From: Bacteroidales bacterium
GTDB taxonomy: Bacteria; Bacteroidota; Bacteroidia; Bacteroidales; UBA932
Assembly (NCBI GenBank): GCA_015060335.1
Contig: SUYR01000001.1
Coordinates: 62,001 to 126,000, forward strand
DNA: 64,000 nucleotides
Reading direction: 5' to 3'
The stretch's first letter is position 1, and each line of letters opens with the position of its first letter. The notes beneath the pieces were generated by a model. The model was not told the origin of the DNA. It saw only the letters and a program-made list of their open reading frames with translations, and ran no database searches. Below are positions 7,364 through 16,805 of the stretch, in pieces. Position numbers and translations under genes: made by a program.

Positions 7364-10300
7364 TTATTCAGCCTTCTTTGCGTCAGCCTTCTTAGTCACG
7401 TCGTACATGATTGGAGTTGCGATGAAGATTGATGCATAAGTACCTACTACGATACCGACGATCAATGCAACTGCAAGACCTCTGATCACCTCGCCACCGA
7501 AGATTGCGATTGCAACCATTGTGATGAGAGTTGTGAGTGATGTATTCATTGTACGTGAGAGTGTGCTGTTGAGGGCTTCGTTGACGTTCTTGCAGAAGTC
7601 AGACTTAGGATGGAGCTCCTTGTACTCACGGATACGGTCGAAGATCACCACTGTATCGTTGATTGCGTAACCGATGATGGTAAGGATAGCCGCGATGAAT
7701 GTCTGGTCGATATCAAGGCTGAATGGAAGGATGCCTGAGAATATCGAGAAGAATCCGATAACGATGATTGCTGTGTGTGCAAGACCTGTCACACCACCGA
7801 GTCCCCAAGTCCATCCACGGAAACGGATAGCGATATATCCGAAGATTACGAAGAGGGCGATGATCACAGCGATGATAGCTGATCTTGTAATATCGTTAGC
7901 GATAGTAGGACCCACCTTGTCCGAGCTGATGATACCGTTAGGGTTGTCGAGAGTAGATGTGAACTCTGCAAATGTGAGATCATCAGCGAAGAAGCCCTTG
8001 AGCGCATTGTAGAGTTTGCTTTCAACCTCTGCGTCAGCCTCGGTTGACTCATCTGCTACGAGGTACTGTGTAGTGATCTTCATCTGGCTGTCGCCACCGA
8101 ACTGCTTAACCTCTACTGCGCCGTCGAACTCTGCAAGAGCAGCAGCACGTACGTCCTCAGCTGTTACATTCTGGTCGAATCTTACAACGTATGTACGTCC
8201 ACCTGTGAAGTCAACACCGTATGTGAAGCCCTTAGTGAAGATTGATACCAATGAAGCGAGGATGATAAGACCTGAAACGATGTAAGCGATCTTCTTCTTT
8301 CCAAGGAAATCCACGTGAGTGTTCTGGAGGAAGTTTCTTGTAATCTTGTTGTCGAAAGTCACATTCTTGCCCTTAGATACTCTGTCATCGAAGATGATTC
8401 TTGTGATGAAGATTGAAGTGAGCACTGAAGTGATGATACCGATGATCAGTGTAGTAGCGAAGCCCTGTACCGGACCTGAACCGAATACGAAGAGTACGAT
8501 ACCGGTAAGGAGGGTAGTGATCTGACCGTCGATGATAGCTGAGTAAGCGTTTGAGTAACCGTCAGCGATAGCCTTGCTGAGACCCTTGCCTGCGCGGAGC
8601 TCTTCCTTGACGCGCTCATAGATGATGACGTTAGCGTCCACTGCCATACCGAGTGTCAGTACCAGACCGGCGATACCAGGGAGTGTGAGGACTGCTCCGA
8701 ATGAAACGAGTGTACCGAAAAGCAGAACAACGTTGCAAATGAGAGCTACGTCAGCCACAAGACCTGCGCCCTGATAGAAGAGTACCATGTAGATGAGCAC
8801 GAGGATAAATGCGATCACGAATGAGATGAGACCTGCATTGATTGACTCAGCTCCGAGTGATGGTCCTACAACCTGCTCCTGGATGATGGTTGCCGGTGCA
8901 GGAAGCTTACCTGACTTAAGTACGTTTGCAAGGTCCTCTGCCTCTTCGAGAGTGAAGTTACCTGTGATCTGTGAGCTACCGCCAGAGATTTCGCTCTGTA
9001 CTGTAGGGTATGAGTAAACCATTCCGTCGAGTACGATGGCAATCTGCTTGCCGATGTTCTCCTTAGTCATTCTTGCCCAAGTGTTCGCACCCTCGGCGTT
9101 CATTGACATTGAAACCTCAGGGTTACCACCTGTATTGCCGTATTGAACACGTGCGTCAGTAACAGCACCACCGTCAAGAGTTGCCTTGCCGTCACGTGAA
9201 GTGGCTTTGATTGCAACGAGCTCGAAGATGTTGTCACCAGGGATATACTGAGATGCCTTTACAGTCCACATAGGCTTGAATTCGCGTGGGAAGAGAGCCT
9301 TTACCTGTGGCATGCTGAGATATTTGTTTACGAGTGCTGTGTCTGCATAGTTTGCATAACCGATGCATGCGTTGCCCTTTGCGCCAGATGGCTGGAGTAC
9401 TGAGAAGAGAGGATTCTGCTTCTTGAATGCAGCCTCTGCAGCGGCATCTTCCTGGTTCTTCTGAATCTCTTCAGCAAGAAGGTCGTCGCCTTCAGCCTTT
9501 ACCTCTTCTACTGCAACTTCTTCGTCAGCTAGGATCTCAGCAAGCTTTGCGTTTGCCTCGTTGAGATAGACCTCCACCTCTGCATTGTCATAAGTAGCCC
9601 AGAACTCGAGGGAAGCAGTTCCCTGGAGGAGCTTTCTTACACGCTCAGGCTCCTTTACACCAGGAAGCTCCACAAGGATACGTCCGCTGTTTCCGAGCTT
9701 CTGGATGTTTGGCTGAGTCACACCGAAACGGTCGATACGGTTTCTGAGGACGTTGAATGAGTTTGAGATTGCACTCTCAGCCTCACCTCTGATAACCTCG
9801 ATGACCTGCTCGTCAGTTGACTCAGGACTGATCTTGTCTCTCATCTCATATGTTCCGAAGATCTGAGCGAGAGGAGTGCCTGCTGCTGTCTCCTGCCATG
9901 CCTCTGCGAAGAGAGTGATGAAGTCCTGACGTGAGTTCACGCTTCTCTCCTGTGCGAGAGCAAGAGCGCTTTCGAATTCAGGAGTGTTGTTGCCGCCAGC
10001 AAGAGCCTTCACGAGGTCCTTGAGCTGCACCTGAAGCATTACGTTCATACCACCCTTGAGGTCGAGACCGAGGTTGATTGCCTTAGCTCTTACATCCTTG
10101 AATGTGTAGCCGAAATAAACCTTCTCCGAAGAGATTGAATCGATGTATCTTCTGCTTTCGTCTTTCTTGATCGAATCAAGGTAGAAAGCCTTGTCAACAT
10201 CTGCCACTTTTGAGAAAGCGGCTGTCTGCATTGCGGCCTCTGCCTTGTTGTCAGCATACTTCTCCGCCTTCTTCTCCTGGTACTGCGTAACAGCAGTGAA

Positions 10301-10369
10301 CGAGAGCTGCCAGAGTGATGCCAGAAGAAGCAGGATCGCCACAAATCTGATTGCACCTTTACTTTGCAT
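7364..10369 (-). CDS. secDF: Protein translocase subunit SecDF (fused)
   Basis: SecD and SecF are fused in one 1001-residue protein, as usual in Bacteroidota. The SecD half has an N-terminal membrane helix (FVAILLLLASLWQLSF), the LGLDLKGGMNVMLQV start, a large periplasmic domain with NRIDRFGVTQPNIQ and VELPGVKEP, and then six helices including LGMAVDANVIIYERVKEEL. The SecF half begins near HVDFLGKKKIAYIV and ends with GYAINDTVVIFDRIRE and its helices. SecDF uses the proton gradient to help SecYEG complete export. A longer frame reaches 10456, but that start lies inside the -7 box at 10461-10454, so ATG 10369 (MQSKGAIRF) is chosen. Confidence 0.97.
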   Translation of the reverse strand: MQSKGAIRFVAILLLLASLWQLSFTAVTQYQEKKAEKYADNKAEAAMQTAAFSKVADVDKAFYLDSIKKDESRRYIDSISSEKVYFGYTFKDVRAKAINLGLDLKGGMNVMLQVQLKDLVKALAGGNNTPEFESALALAQERSVNSRQDFITLFAEAWQETAAGTPLAQIFGTYEMRDKISPESTDEQVIEVIRGEAESAISNSFNVLRNRIDRFGVTQPNIQKLGNSGRILVELPGVKEPERVRKLLQGTASLEFWATYDNAEVEVYLNEANAKLAEILADEEVAVEEVKAEGDDLLAEEIQKNQEDAAAEAAFKKQNPLFSVLQPSGAKGNACIGYANYADTALVNKYLSMPQVKALFPREFKPMWTVKASQYIPGDNIFELVAIKATSRDGKATLDGGAVTDARVQYGNTGGNPEVSMSMNAEGANTWARMTKENIGKQIAIVLDGMVYSYPTVQSEISGGSSQITGNFTLEEAEDLANVLKSGKLPAPATIIQEQVVGPSLGAESINAGLISFVIAFILVLIYMVLFYQGAGLVADVALICNVVLLFGTLVSFGAVLTLPGIAGLVLTLGMAVDANVIIYERVKEELRAGKGLSKAIADGYSNAYSAIIDGQITTLLTGIVLFVFGSGPVQGFATTLIIGIITSVLTSIFITRIIFDDRVSKGKNVTFDNKITRNFLQNTHVDFLGKKKIAYIVSGLIILASLVSIFTKGFTYGVDFTGGRTYVVRFDQNVTAEDVRAAALAEFDGAVEVKQFGGDSQMKITTQYLVADESTEADAEVESKLYNALKGFFADDLTFAEFTSTLDNPNGIISSDKVGPTIANDITRSAIIAVIIALFVIFGYIAIRFRGWTWGLGGVTGLAHTAIIVIGFFSIFSGILPFSLDIDQTFIAAILTIIGYAINDTVVIFDRIREYKELHPKSDFCKNVNEALNSTLSRTMNTSLTTLITMVAIAIFGGEVIRGLAVALIVGIVVGTYASIFIATPIMYDVTKKADAKKAE

Positions 10370-10453
10370 AATAGTTATAGTTTTTAATGATTTTGTATTC
10401 AACTTTCGGTATGGCAATGATGTTGCTTGACATACCAAGCGCAAAATAGGGCA

Positions 10454-10461
10454 CAAATTTA
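10454..10461 (-). promoter_or_regulatory. Probable -7 box for secDF (TAAATTTG)
   Basis: On the minus strand this reads TAAATTTG, matching the Bacteroidota TAnnTTTG element. It would start transcription near 10447, 78 nt upstream of the chosen secDF ATG. No TTTG is seen at the usual -33 spacing. Confidence 0.5.
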
Positions 10462-10501
10462 CAATTTTTTTCTTATAAATGAAGATTCTGCAAATAATTC
10501 T

Positions 10502-10509
10502 TATTTTTG
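10502..10509 (+). promoter_or_regulatory. Probable -7 box for the PD40/NfeD/FloA operon (TATTTTTG)
   Basis: TATTTTTG matches TAnnTTTG and lies 20 nt upstream of the first ATG. The -33 element is not clear. It is divergent from the secDF promoter. Confidence 0.4.
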
Positions 10510-10529
10510 TAGGCTGAAAAGATGATGAA

Positions 10530-12404
10530 ATGATGAGTAGAAGACAGATTTTCTTCTTAAATATTATATTTCTACTGAGTTTCGGGGCATTGCAGATGCA
10601 TGCACAGGTCTCTCCGGTTGACAGCCTTGTCAGCAGAGGAGACTCACTGCGTCGTGTATATCGCTTTGACCAGTCGCTGGAGGCCTACAATAAGGCACTT
10701 GATATGGTTTCCGACACATCATCTGTATGGAATGATTCGACCGCAATGGCAGCCATTAGCGACCTTATCCTCCTTTCGGAGAACGGGAAAAGCATGACGG
10801 GCTTCGTCTATAAGCCTAATGTGGTGGCAAGGCACATGTTCTCCAAGGATGATTTTTTCCTGTATTATCCTCTCAAGGACAGGAGCTGGAGGCCAACCCC
10901 TAATCAGCTTGACAGCGTGCCGGGCCTGTATTCCAAGGCCATCTATGTGCCAGCAGAGGCAGAATCGATATATTTTTCAGCAGCAGATAAGGACGGTATA
11001 AGGAACATATACATGACGGAACTCGGAGATTCCTTGTGGACTGTTCCGGAGCTTATCAACGAACATCTCACATCTGCTTCAGATGAAATATATCCGATGC
11101 TTTCCTCTGATGGAAAGTCCATGTATTTCGCATCCAAGGGCCTTTATGGGGTGGGAGGATACGATCTGTATGTATCCCAGTGGGATGAGGATACCGGAGA
11201 CTGGTCTGTGCCTGTGAATATGGGATTTCCGTATTCTTCTCCTGCGAATGATTTTCTTCTGGCAGGCAGCGAGGATGGTGGATATACTTTGTTCGCATCT
11301 GACAGGGATTGTCCCAAAGACAGTGTCTGGATATATGTTCTGGAGGCCGACAATATGCCTGTAAGAAGTGAGATGTCTGATCCGGATGAGCTTTCGGACC
11401 TGGCAAGGCTGGAATTGTCTGTCAGCATGGATGTGGCTGAAGAAGTCAAATCGGATATTCCGGAGAATGCTGACACCCGCAGATATATGGACAAGATGGC
11501 ACAGGTAAGGTCTCTGAGGGATTCGATATCGGCATATGAGGATAAAATGCAGGAATATCGTGACAGATATGCAGTCGTGGAAAGCGAGGTGGAAAAGAAC
11601 CGTCTGGCAGAACTTATCCTGAAGAACGAGTCGTATATACCGGAAATTCAGGCGAGTCTTGAAGAGGCTATGAAGGAGCTTCAGGAGATAGAGATGGATT
11701 TTCTTTTCAGCGGTGTGGTGATAGATGCAGACAAACTTCTGGTGGAAGCGGAGAGAGAGGTGGTGAGTGAGGATGCCGGTTATGTGTTTGCCAAAATGAC
11801 ATTGGGCGAGCCGCTTCATCTGGATATAGAGAGGCCTGAGCCGGAGTTCGACTATTCTTTCCGCATTCTGGACACTGCTCAATTTGTGACGGATACTACA
11901 ATTCCTGAGGGTATAGCATATCAGATTCAGGTGTTCTCCACTACGATTAAGGCATCAGAAAAGGCTTTGAAGGGTCTGTGTCCGGTGTTTGAGACAAGAT
12001 CGGCGAGTGGAAGGTACATATATAGGGTAGGACTTTTCAATGAATATAAGGACGTCCTTGCCAATCTTAATACTGTCAAGAGGGCCGGATTCCGTAATGC
12101 TTATATTGTGGGATATGTGGATGGCAAGGAGATGTCTGTAAATAAGGTGAGGACAGAGGAGAAGGCAAGAAAGGAAACGGCAGTGGAGTTGTATAGAGTG
12201 TCTATAATACCTACTGGCGGGGTAGTAGACTCGGCTATGATAGAAGGTATCCGTCAGCAGTCCGCAGGAAAGGACGTTGCAAGGCATGATGGAGGATTGG
12301 TTGTGGGACCGTTCAACAACAAGTCGCAGGCAGTGGCGCTGGTGGAATTCATTGAGGTGATGAGGTATGGTGATGCAACGATTGAGGTAATAGAAAACAA
12401 TTAG
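10530..12404 (+). CDS. PD40 beta-propeller and SPOR-domain envelope protein
   Basis: 624 residues with a signal peptide (cleavage near LQMHAQ). An N-terminal helical segment with a TPR-like look (RFDQSLEAYNKALDM) is followed by PD40/WD40-like propeller repeats: SIYFSAADKDG, YPMLSSDGKSMYFASKG, YTLFASDRD. Residues about 320-390 are charged and probably coiled coil. Near 457-535 is a SPOR-type domain (AYQIQVFSTTIKASEKAL, then YIYRVGLFNEYKDVLANL), and a second SPOR-like unit ends the protein (YRVSIIPTGG, then LVVGPFNNKSQAVAL). SPOR domains bind denuded peptidoglycan glycan strands, so a periplasmic role in envelope maintenance is likely. ATG 10533 is an equally possible start. It is followed by nfeD after 14 nt. 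Confidence 0.82.
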   Translation: MMSRRQIFFLNIIFLLSFGALQMHAQVSPVDSLVSRGDSLRRVYRFDQSLEAYNKALDMVSDTSSVWNDSTAMAAISDLILLSENGKSMTGFVYKPNVVARHMFSKDDFFLYYPLKDRSWRPTPNQLDSVPGLYSKAIYVPAEAESIYFSAADKDGIRNIYMTELGDSLWTVPELINEHLTSASDEIYPMLSSDGKSMYFASKGLYGVGGYDLYVSQWDEDTGDWSVPVNMGFPYSSPANDFLLAGSEDGGYTLFASDRDCPKDSVWIYVLEADNMPVRSEMSDPDELSDLARLELSVSMDVAEEVKSDIPENADTRRYMDKMAQVRSLRDSISAYEDKMQEYRDRYAVVESEVEKNRLAELILKNESYIPEIQASLEEAMKELQEIEMDFLFSGVVIDADKLLVEAEREVVSEDAGYVFAKMTLGEPLHLDIERPEPEFDYSFRILDTAQFVTDTTIPEGIAYQIQVFSTTIKASEKALKGLCPVFETRSASGRYIYRVGLFNEYKDVLANLNTVKRAGFRNAYIVGYVDGKEMSVNKVRTEEKARKETAVELYRVSIIPTGGVVDSAMIEGIRQQSAGKDVARHDGGLVVGPFNNKSQAVALVEFIEVMRYGDATIEVIENN

Positions 12405-12418
12405 ACTTCGTTTGATAT

Positions 12419-12895
12419 ATGGGATTGATAATCACATTGATACTGGTAGGCTTGGTGCTGATTCTTGCAGAGATTCTGCTGATTCCTGGAGTCGGAGTTT
12501 CTGGCATTCTCGGACTGCTGTCGATGGGCGGATCTTGCTATTATGCCTTCTATGAGTTCGGCAGTATTACGGGCGGTATCGTGACTGGTGTAAATGCTTT
12601 GCTCATTGTGCTGACATTGATTTATGTCCTCCGAGCAAAGACATGGAAGAGGATGTCTCTGAATACGAATATCGATTCAAGAGCTGTTGAGGATGAGGCC
12701 TCTTTCATAAGTGTGGGTGATACAGGGTCAGCAATCACGAGACTTGCTCCTATGGGAACTGTGCGTTTCGGGGATCGTACGGTAGAGGTAAAGGCGCTCG
12801 AAGGTATCATAGATCCCGGCAGCAAGGTGTCTGTGGTCATGATTGAAGACAGGAAAATATATGTCTCGCTTTATTCTCCGGAATTTTCGGAGTAA
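12419..12895 (+). CDS. NfeD-family membrane protein
   Basis: 158 residues: three hydrophobic stretches in the first 75 residues (starting LIITLILVGLVLILAEIL, then an IPGVGVSGILGLL loop), then a cytoplasmic-type OB-fold domain (VGDTGSAITRLAPMGTVRFG, later LEGIIDPGSKVSVV). This is the short NfeD form without the N-terminal ClpP-like protease. NfeD proteins of this kind are commonly encoded next to flotillins and are thought to work with them in membrane microdomains. The floA gene follows after 31 nt, which agrees with that pairing. Confidence 0.92.
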   Translation: MGLIITLILVGLVLILAEILLIPGVGVSGILGLLSMGGSCYYAFYEFGSITGGIVTGVNALLIVLTLIYVLRAKTWKRMSLNTNIDSRAVEDEASFISVGDTGSAITRLAPMGTVRFGDRTVEVKALEGIIDPGSKVSVVMIEDRKIYVSLYSPEFSE

Positions 12896-12926
12896 TCATG
12901 TTGTATAAATTTAATTTATTGATATT

Positions 12927-13880
12927 ATGGATGTTATGATTATTGTATGGGCTGCGGTGGCGATTGTCGGTCTCGTAGTGTTCCTTTGGTTTTTCCCTGT
13001 GACCCTGTGGTTTCAGGCGTTGATTTCCGGCGTACGTATCTCATTGATCCAGCTCGTGCTCATGCGTTGGAGAGGAGTTTCTCCTAACACTATCGTCATG
13101 GCGATGGTGACGGGTACCAAGGCCGGTCTCACTCTTTATGCAAACGAGCTCGAGGCTCATTATCTTGCGAAAGGTAACGTCCCTAAGGTGGTCAACGCGC
13201 TGATTTCAGCGGATAAGGCGAATATCTCGCTCGACTTCAAGATGGCTGCTGCAATCGACCTTGCAGGACGAGATGTGTTCGAGGCCGTTCAGATGTCTGT
13301 CAATCCTAAGGTAATCAACACTCCGCCTGTAACAGCAGTAGCAAAAGACGGTATCCAGCTTATTGCCAAGGCAAGGGTTACGGTACGTGCAAATATCAAA
13401 CAGCTTGTCGGAGGTGCAGGAGAAGAGACTGTTCTTGCCCGCGTAGGTGAGGGAATAGTATCATCTATCGGATCAGCAGAGAGCCATAAGCTCGTGCTTG
13501 AGAATCCGGACTCTATTTCAAAGGTTGTGCTCAATAAAGGGCTCGATGCAGGTACGGCATTCGAGATCCTCTCTATTGACATCGCTGATATCGATATAGG
13601 AAAGAATATCGGAGCTGTTCTTCAGATGGATCAGGCAGAGGCAGACAAGAATATCGCACAGGCTCGCGCAGAGGAGCGTCGAGCAATGGCGGTAGCTCTC
13701 GAGCAGGAAATGAAGGCGAAGGCTCAGGAGGCTCGTGCGCGTGTCATCGAGGCTGAAGCAGAGATCCCTCTCGCAATGGCAGAGGCATTCCGCACAGGAA
13801 ATCTCGGCATCATGGACTATTACAAGATGAAGAATATCCAGGCCGACACTGACATGCGTGAAAATATCGCAAAGCAGTAG
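12927..13880 (+). CDS. floA: Flotillin-like protein FloA
   Basis: 317 residues. A membrane hairpin at the N-terminus (about residues 2-45) precedes the SPFH/band-7 region ([15 protein letters not shown], then [39 protein letters not shown]) and an Ala/Glu-rich flotillin coiled coil ([20 protein letters not shown]). This is the FloA/YqfA family, about 320-330 residues in other species, which forms oligomeric membrane scaffolds. It ends the operon with NfeD and the PD40/SPOR protein. The grouping suggests a membrane-organisation unit linked to the cell wall; that is inference. Confidence 0.95.
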   Translation: MDVMIIVWAAVAIVGLVVFLWFFPVTLWFQALISGVRISLIQLVLMRWRGVSPNTIVMAMVTGTKAGLTLYANELEAHYLAKGNVPKVVNALISADKANISLDFKMAAAIDLAGRDVFEAVQMSVNPKVINTPPVTAVAKDGIQLIAKARVTVRANIKQLVGGAGEETVLARVGEGIVSSIGSAESHKLVLENPDSISKVVLNKGLDAGTAFEILSIDIADIDIGKNIGAVLQMDQAEADKNIAQARAEERRAMAVALEQEMKAKAQEARARVIEAEAEIPLAMAEAFRTGNLGIMDYYKMKNIQADTDMRENIAKQ

Positions 13881-13895
13881 GCGTACCGGTTTTGG

Positions 13896-14142
13896 GTTGT
13901 CACTCTGGCCTGATATGTCGGTAATCCAGGCCGATAGCTTTCAGAGCGTGTAGTCCTGAAATAGGTTTACCGGTTAGTCGGACGGAGCAGCTTTCTATAG
14001 TCATGAAATAGGTTTACCGCGAGTTGAACAATAAGTAGTCGGCAGGAGGGTGTCATTCTGCTGTTAAGCTATCTGTAAGCCTATCATTTGGCTATGCAGA
14101 ATTGTGATCCGGAACGGCAAAGTTCTGCATTTTTAAGTTTTA
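13896..14142. other. Intergenic region with direct repeats, no gene
   Basis: No open frame of interest is present. Two direct copies of TAGTCnTGAAATAGGTTTACCG lie at 13951-13972 and 13998-14019 with one mismatch. A small hairpin GGCCTG...CAGGCC lies just upstream (around 13908-13932), and GCAGAA...TTCTGC arms occur near 14095-14129. The repeat may be leftover ends of an insertion sequence, but no transposase is visible. Confidence 0.55.
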
Positions 14143-14175
14143 TTTGGAGAATCCCCAAAAATATTTATATCTTTG
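14143..14175 (+). promoter_or_regulatory. Promoter of tRNA-Ser
   Basis: TTTG at 14143-14146 and TATCTTTG at 14168-14175 are separated by 21 nt, a good match to the Bacteroidota promoter. The start of transcription would be near 14182, about 20 nt before the tRNA. Confidence 0.72.
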
Positions 14176-14203
14176 CAATCCCGTTAGAGTAACGGGTCAG
14201 CTT

Positions 14204-14290
14204 GGTGAGATGGGTGAGTGGCTGAAACCACCAGTTTGCTAAACTGACGTACGGGTAACCGTACCGCGGGTTCGAATCCCGCTCTCACCG
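14204..14290 (+). tRNA. tRNA-Ser (anticodon GCT)
   Basis: 87 nt. The acceptor arms GGTGAGA and TCTCACC pair fully, the D stem is GGT/ACC, the anticodon loop is TTGCTAA with anticodon GCT, and the long variable arm GTACGG-GTAA-CCGTAC is typical of class II serine tRNA. The T arm is GCGGG-TTCGAAT-CCCGC. The CCA end is not fully encoded (G, then CA). The first anticodon-stem pair is a C-A mismatch. Confidence 0.96.
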
Positions 14291-14295
14291 CAGAT

Positions 14296-14335
14296 AAAAA
14301 GAACAGGAAAATATATTTTCACTGTTCTTTTTTTT
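14296..14335 (+). terminator. Rho-independent terminator after tRNA-Ser
   Basis: AAAAAGAACAG at 14296-14306 pairs with CTGTTCTTTTT at 14322-14332, and the T run continues to 14335. The stem sits 5 nt after the tRNA. Confidence 0.85.
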
Positions 14336-14395
14336 GTATGCAGAGTCCCCGATTACCGATCAAGTGCTGCCTCTTATTCCATCCTTTTGGATCGC

Positions 14396-14510
14396 TGCCA
14401 CGACGCACTACTTTCAGGCAAAACTCTTGCGTCGTGACAGAAAACCGGATCATTCTCCGAAATTCTTGTCACGATGCAAGAGTACACGCCAAAACTCCTG
14501 CGTCGTGGCA
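14396..14510. repeat. Four-armed nested palindrome
   Basis: Four related 12-nt arms occur in alternating orientation: TGCCACGACGCA (14396), TGCGTCGTGACA (14428), TGTCACGATGCA (14467) and TGCGTCGTGGCA (14499). Arms 1 and 2, 3 and 4, and also 2 and 3 (extended to CTCTTGCGTCGTGACA) can pair, so two side-by-side hairpins or one large one can form. The words AAAACTCTTGCGTCGTG and AAAACTCCTGCGTCGTG are direct repeats 71 nt apart. Small open frames through it follow from the repeats and are not genes. The remaining bases to 14635 show nothing else. Confidence 0.8.
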
Positions 14511-14635
14511 CTCAGGCCCAAAGAAACGACACATCTGTCACACCAACAGCTATTTCCAACAACTCTCAGGCGTATTGTTGGGTTAGGATAAGAAATCTAT
14601 CACCTGCAAAATAGTCAGATGTTCCGAAGTGCGCA

Positions 14636-16531
14636 TCAGTTCCACCATCCCGGACCCCAGCCATCATTGCCTGGTCCGCCGTTGCCTGGCTTTCCTCCAG
14701 GTCCACCTCCAGGTCCGCCGCTCTGACCTATCACAGTCGTGAGACTGCTGGATGTGAATGTCCCGAGCTGAGAGCCTGTGGCGTAAATGCCATCCTCAAA
14801 CCAACCGTTCCAGTTCACGGTATTATCCTCGATGGCGCAACCGGTGTATAGGGTATATGTGTCTCCTGACTTGATGTCCGGGGATGAGAAGAACAGAGCC
14901 AATCTGCTCATAGTTCTCGGAAATTCGTATTTCAGAATAGGATTACCGTTCGGATCGATAATCATGAACAGGTCTCCGGTCTTGGCGTTTATTCCATTGT
15001 AAATCACTGACCTTTGTGTGCTCGAACTCGATGTTGATATCGCAGCTCCGCCAGTTCCGATCAGAATACCTCCTGTAACAATGAAGTTCTGACTGTTGTC
15101 GCAGTCGAAGCCTTCTTCCGGGGCCGCACTTCCGGAAGCTATGACAAGGCCTCCTTTGACCCACAGCTTGCCGTTGGAATCAATTCCGTCATTGTTGTCT
15201 GCAAAGGCGAAGACCTTTCCTCCGTTGATTTCCATACCTACAGGATAGTCGCCACCTACATTGATTGCGTCATCATATGCATATACAAATACTTCTCCGT
15301 CATTGACAGTAATCTTCGATTTGCTTTCAAGTCCTTCAGAACCGTCGCTTCTGCCTGTTACCTGGATATTCAGCGAGCCTCCGTTGATTGTGATCTCTCC
15401 ATCAGCCTTAACTCCTTTAGGAGATGAATCGAGGTCCAGAGCTGCATTATATACATATTTTCCTCCGGATGTAACCACATTCACTATGCCTGCATCCAAG
15501 GTGATGCCTCCGTCTGCATTCAGGCCTTTTCCGCCGGTTCCCTTGCTGACGCACAATATTTCTCCACCTGAAATGGAGATATTTCCGTCAGCCTTGATTC
15601 CCGCAGGAGATGATGTGTCGTTTTCGTCTTCTTCATATATGGAGCCTCCGCTTGTGTAGAGTTTCATGACTCCGCTCTCGATAACGACATCCGCATCGGA
15701 ACTGAGACATTTTCCTGCTTCTGCGGATGTCTTTGCCCAGATATATCCTCCAAGAACAGTTATTCCTTCTGCCTTTATGCAGTTATCTGCCACGTCATTT
15801 ACCGCAAGAGTCACTCCCGGTCTTATGGTTATGGAAGACTTGACGGATATTCCGTGTTTCTTCCTACCCGTTAAAGATAGTGTTCCGGATCCGCTCAGGA
15901 CGGCTGATCCCTTGCAGTATATTGCTCCGTTGCGCTTTTCGTCATCTGCAACGACACCTTCCGGGTAATATGATTCATCAGACTGGGATTCTGCATCACA
16001 GATAACATTCTCAGTGTCGTCTGCCAAATGCAGATAAAGAGTGGATTTGTTCTGGATATTTATTGCGGCACTCTTGCATGAAGTCAGTTTCAGGCCATTC
16101 AGAGTGAGTTTTACAGCAGAATTTCCATAGATCTTGAGCTGTCCGTCATCAGAATTTCCGCTGGCGATGATTTCTGTCACTCCCTGGTCTGTCAGATCGA
16201 TTGCTACGTCAGCCCCAGTGATATAAGAACTGACTGTGCCATCAGCAGATGTGACCTTTGCCGACTCTCCGGAATATATTACGGTGACAGTCTTGCCGAA
16301 GGTCAGATTCTCCCAATATATCTCGTCGCCGCTGACCACTTTGTCCTTATCCTTGTCGGTGGCTGTTTTCCCGTCATAACCGTTTTCATCGATATCTAAC
16401 TCGGGGGTATAGTTCTCGTTATCTCCCTGTTCAGGAGTCGCGACTGGCATCTGGTCGTCAGGATTGCCTAAAGGGTTGCATGCTAAAATTGCGCAGAGTG
16501 CCAGAGTACCGGCAAAGATTGACCGTTTCAT
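14636..16531 (-). CDS. DUF4353 carbohydrate-binding-like lipoprotein
   Basis: 631 residues with a lipoprotein signal (lipobox Cys at 19 in AILACN). The body consists of repeated short beta units such as GGITLDAGIVNVVTSGGKY, DGEITINGGSLNIQVTG and GMEINGGKVFAFADNNDG, the pattern of a right-handed beta-helix annotated as the DUF4353 carbohydrate-binding domain. The C-terminus is a Gly/Pro-rich tail ending in WGPGWWN. The lipid anchor and beta-helix point to a surface or periplasmic adhesin or binding protein; no catalytic motif was seen. It is transcribed away from the LytS/LytTR pair across a 274-nt gap, so that pair may control it, which is inference. Confidence 0.85.
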   Translation of the reverse strand: MKRSIFAGTLALCAILACNPLGNPDDQMPVATPEQGDNENYTPELDIDENGYDGKTATDKDKDKVVSGDEIYWENLTFGKTVTVIYSGESAKVTSADGTVSSYITGADVAIDLTDQGVTEIIASGNSDDGQLKIYGNSAVKLTLNGLKLTSCKSAAINIQNKSTLYLHLADDTENVICDAESQSDESYYPEGVVADDEKRNGAIYCKGSAVLSGSGTLSLTGRKKHGISVKSSITIRPGVTLAVNDVADNCIKAEGITVLGGYIWAKTSAEAGKCLSSDADVVIESGVMKLYTSGGSIYEEDENDTSSPAGIKADGNISISGGEILCVSKGTGGKGLNADGGITLDAGIVNVVTSGGKYVYNAALDLDSSPKGVKADGEITINGGSLNIQVTGRSDGSEGLESKSKITVNDGEVFVYAYDDAINVGGDYPVGMEINGGKVFAFADNNDGIDSNGKLWVKGGLVIASGSAAPEEGFDCDNSQNFIVTGGILIGTGGAAISTSSSSTQRSVIYNGINAKTGDLFMIIDPNGNPILKYEFPRTMSRLALFFSSPDIKSGDTYTLYTGCAIEDNTVNWNGWFEDGIYATGSQLGTFTSSSLTTVIGQSGGPGGGPGGKPGNGGPGNDGWGPGWWN

Positions 16532-16733
16532 AATTCATAGTTTTATTTCTGTAAAATTAACCTATATTTGTTTAACATGGAACGATAAATCAACGAAAAC
16601 CAAGAATTTGCATGTAAATATCCGTTCGCAGACAAAATCCTGCCGTTGCTTGGTTTTTCTGTCTCTCCCGTAGATATCTTTCTATTTTTGTATTATCGAA
16701 AGATTATCCGAAATTGACATTAATTCGTCATAT

Positions 16734-16770
16734 TTTGAGTAACGGAAAATAAACCGTATTGTTATCTTTG
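16734..16770 (+). promoter_or_regulatory. Probable promoter of the LytS/LytTR pair
   Basis: TATCTTTG at 16763-16770 is a good -7 box; the nearest TTTG (16734-16737) is 25 nt upstream, longer than usual. The box overlaps a possible GTG start at 16770, which argues for the downstream ATG at 16806. Confidence 0.5.
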
Positions 16771-16805
16771 TGACGTATCAGAGATTTAATCAGTTTCTTA
16801 TTTGT

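Noticed and set aside
11079..11882. A 267-codon minus-strand open frame
   Set aside because: It lies opposite the PD40 propeller gene, has skewed His/Ile/Arg composition and no domain.
14334..14591. Two overlapping open frames of 85 and 82 codons
   Set aside because: They run through the four-armed palindrome, have unrelated overlapping frames and an Arg/Cys/His-rich composition; the repeats explain them.
16770..16805. GTG 16770 as the start of the sensor kinase
   Set aside because: The codon overlaps the TATCTTTG -7 box, so it would not be in the transcript.
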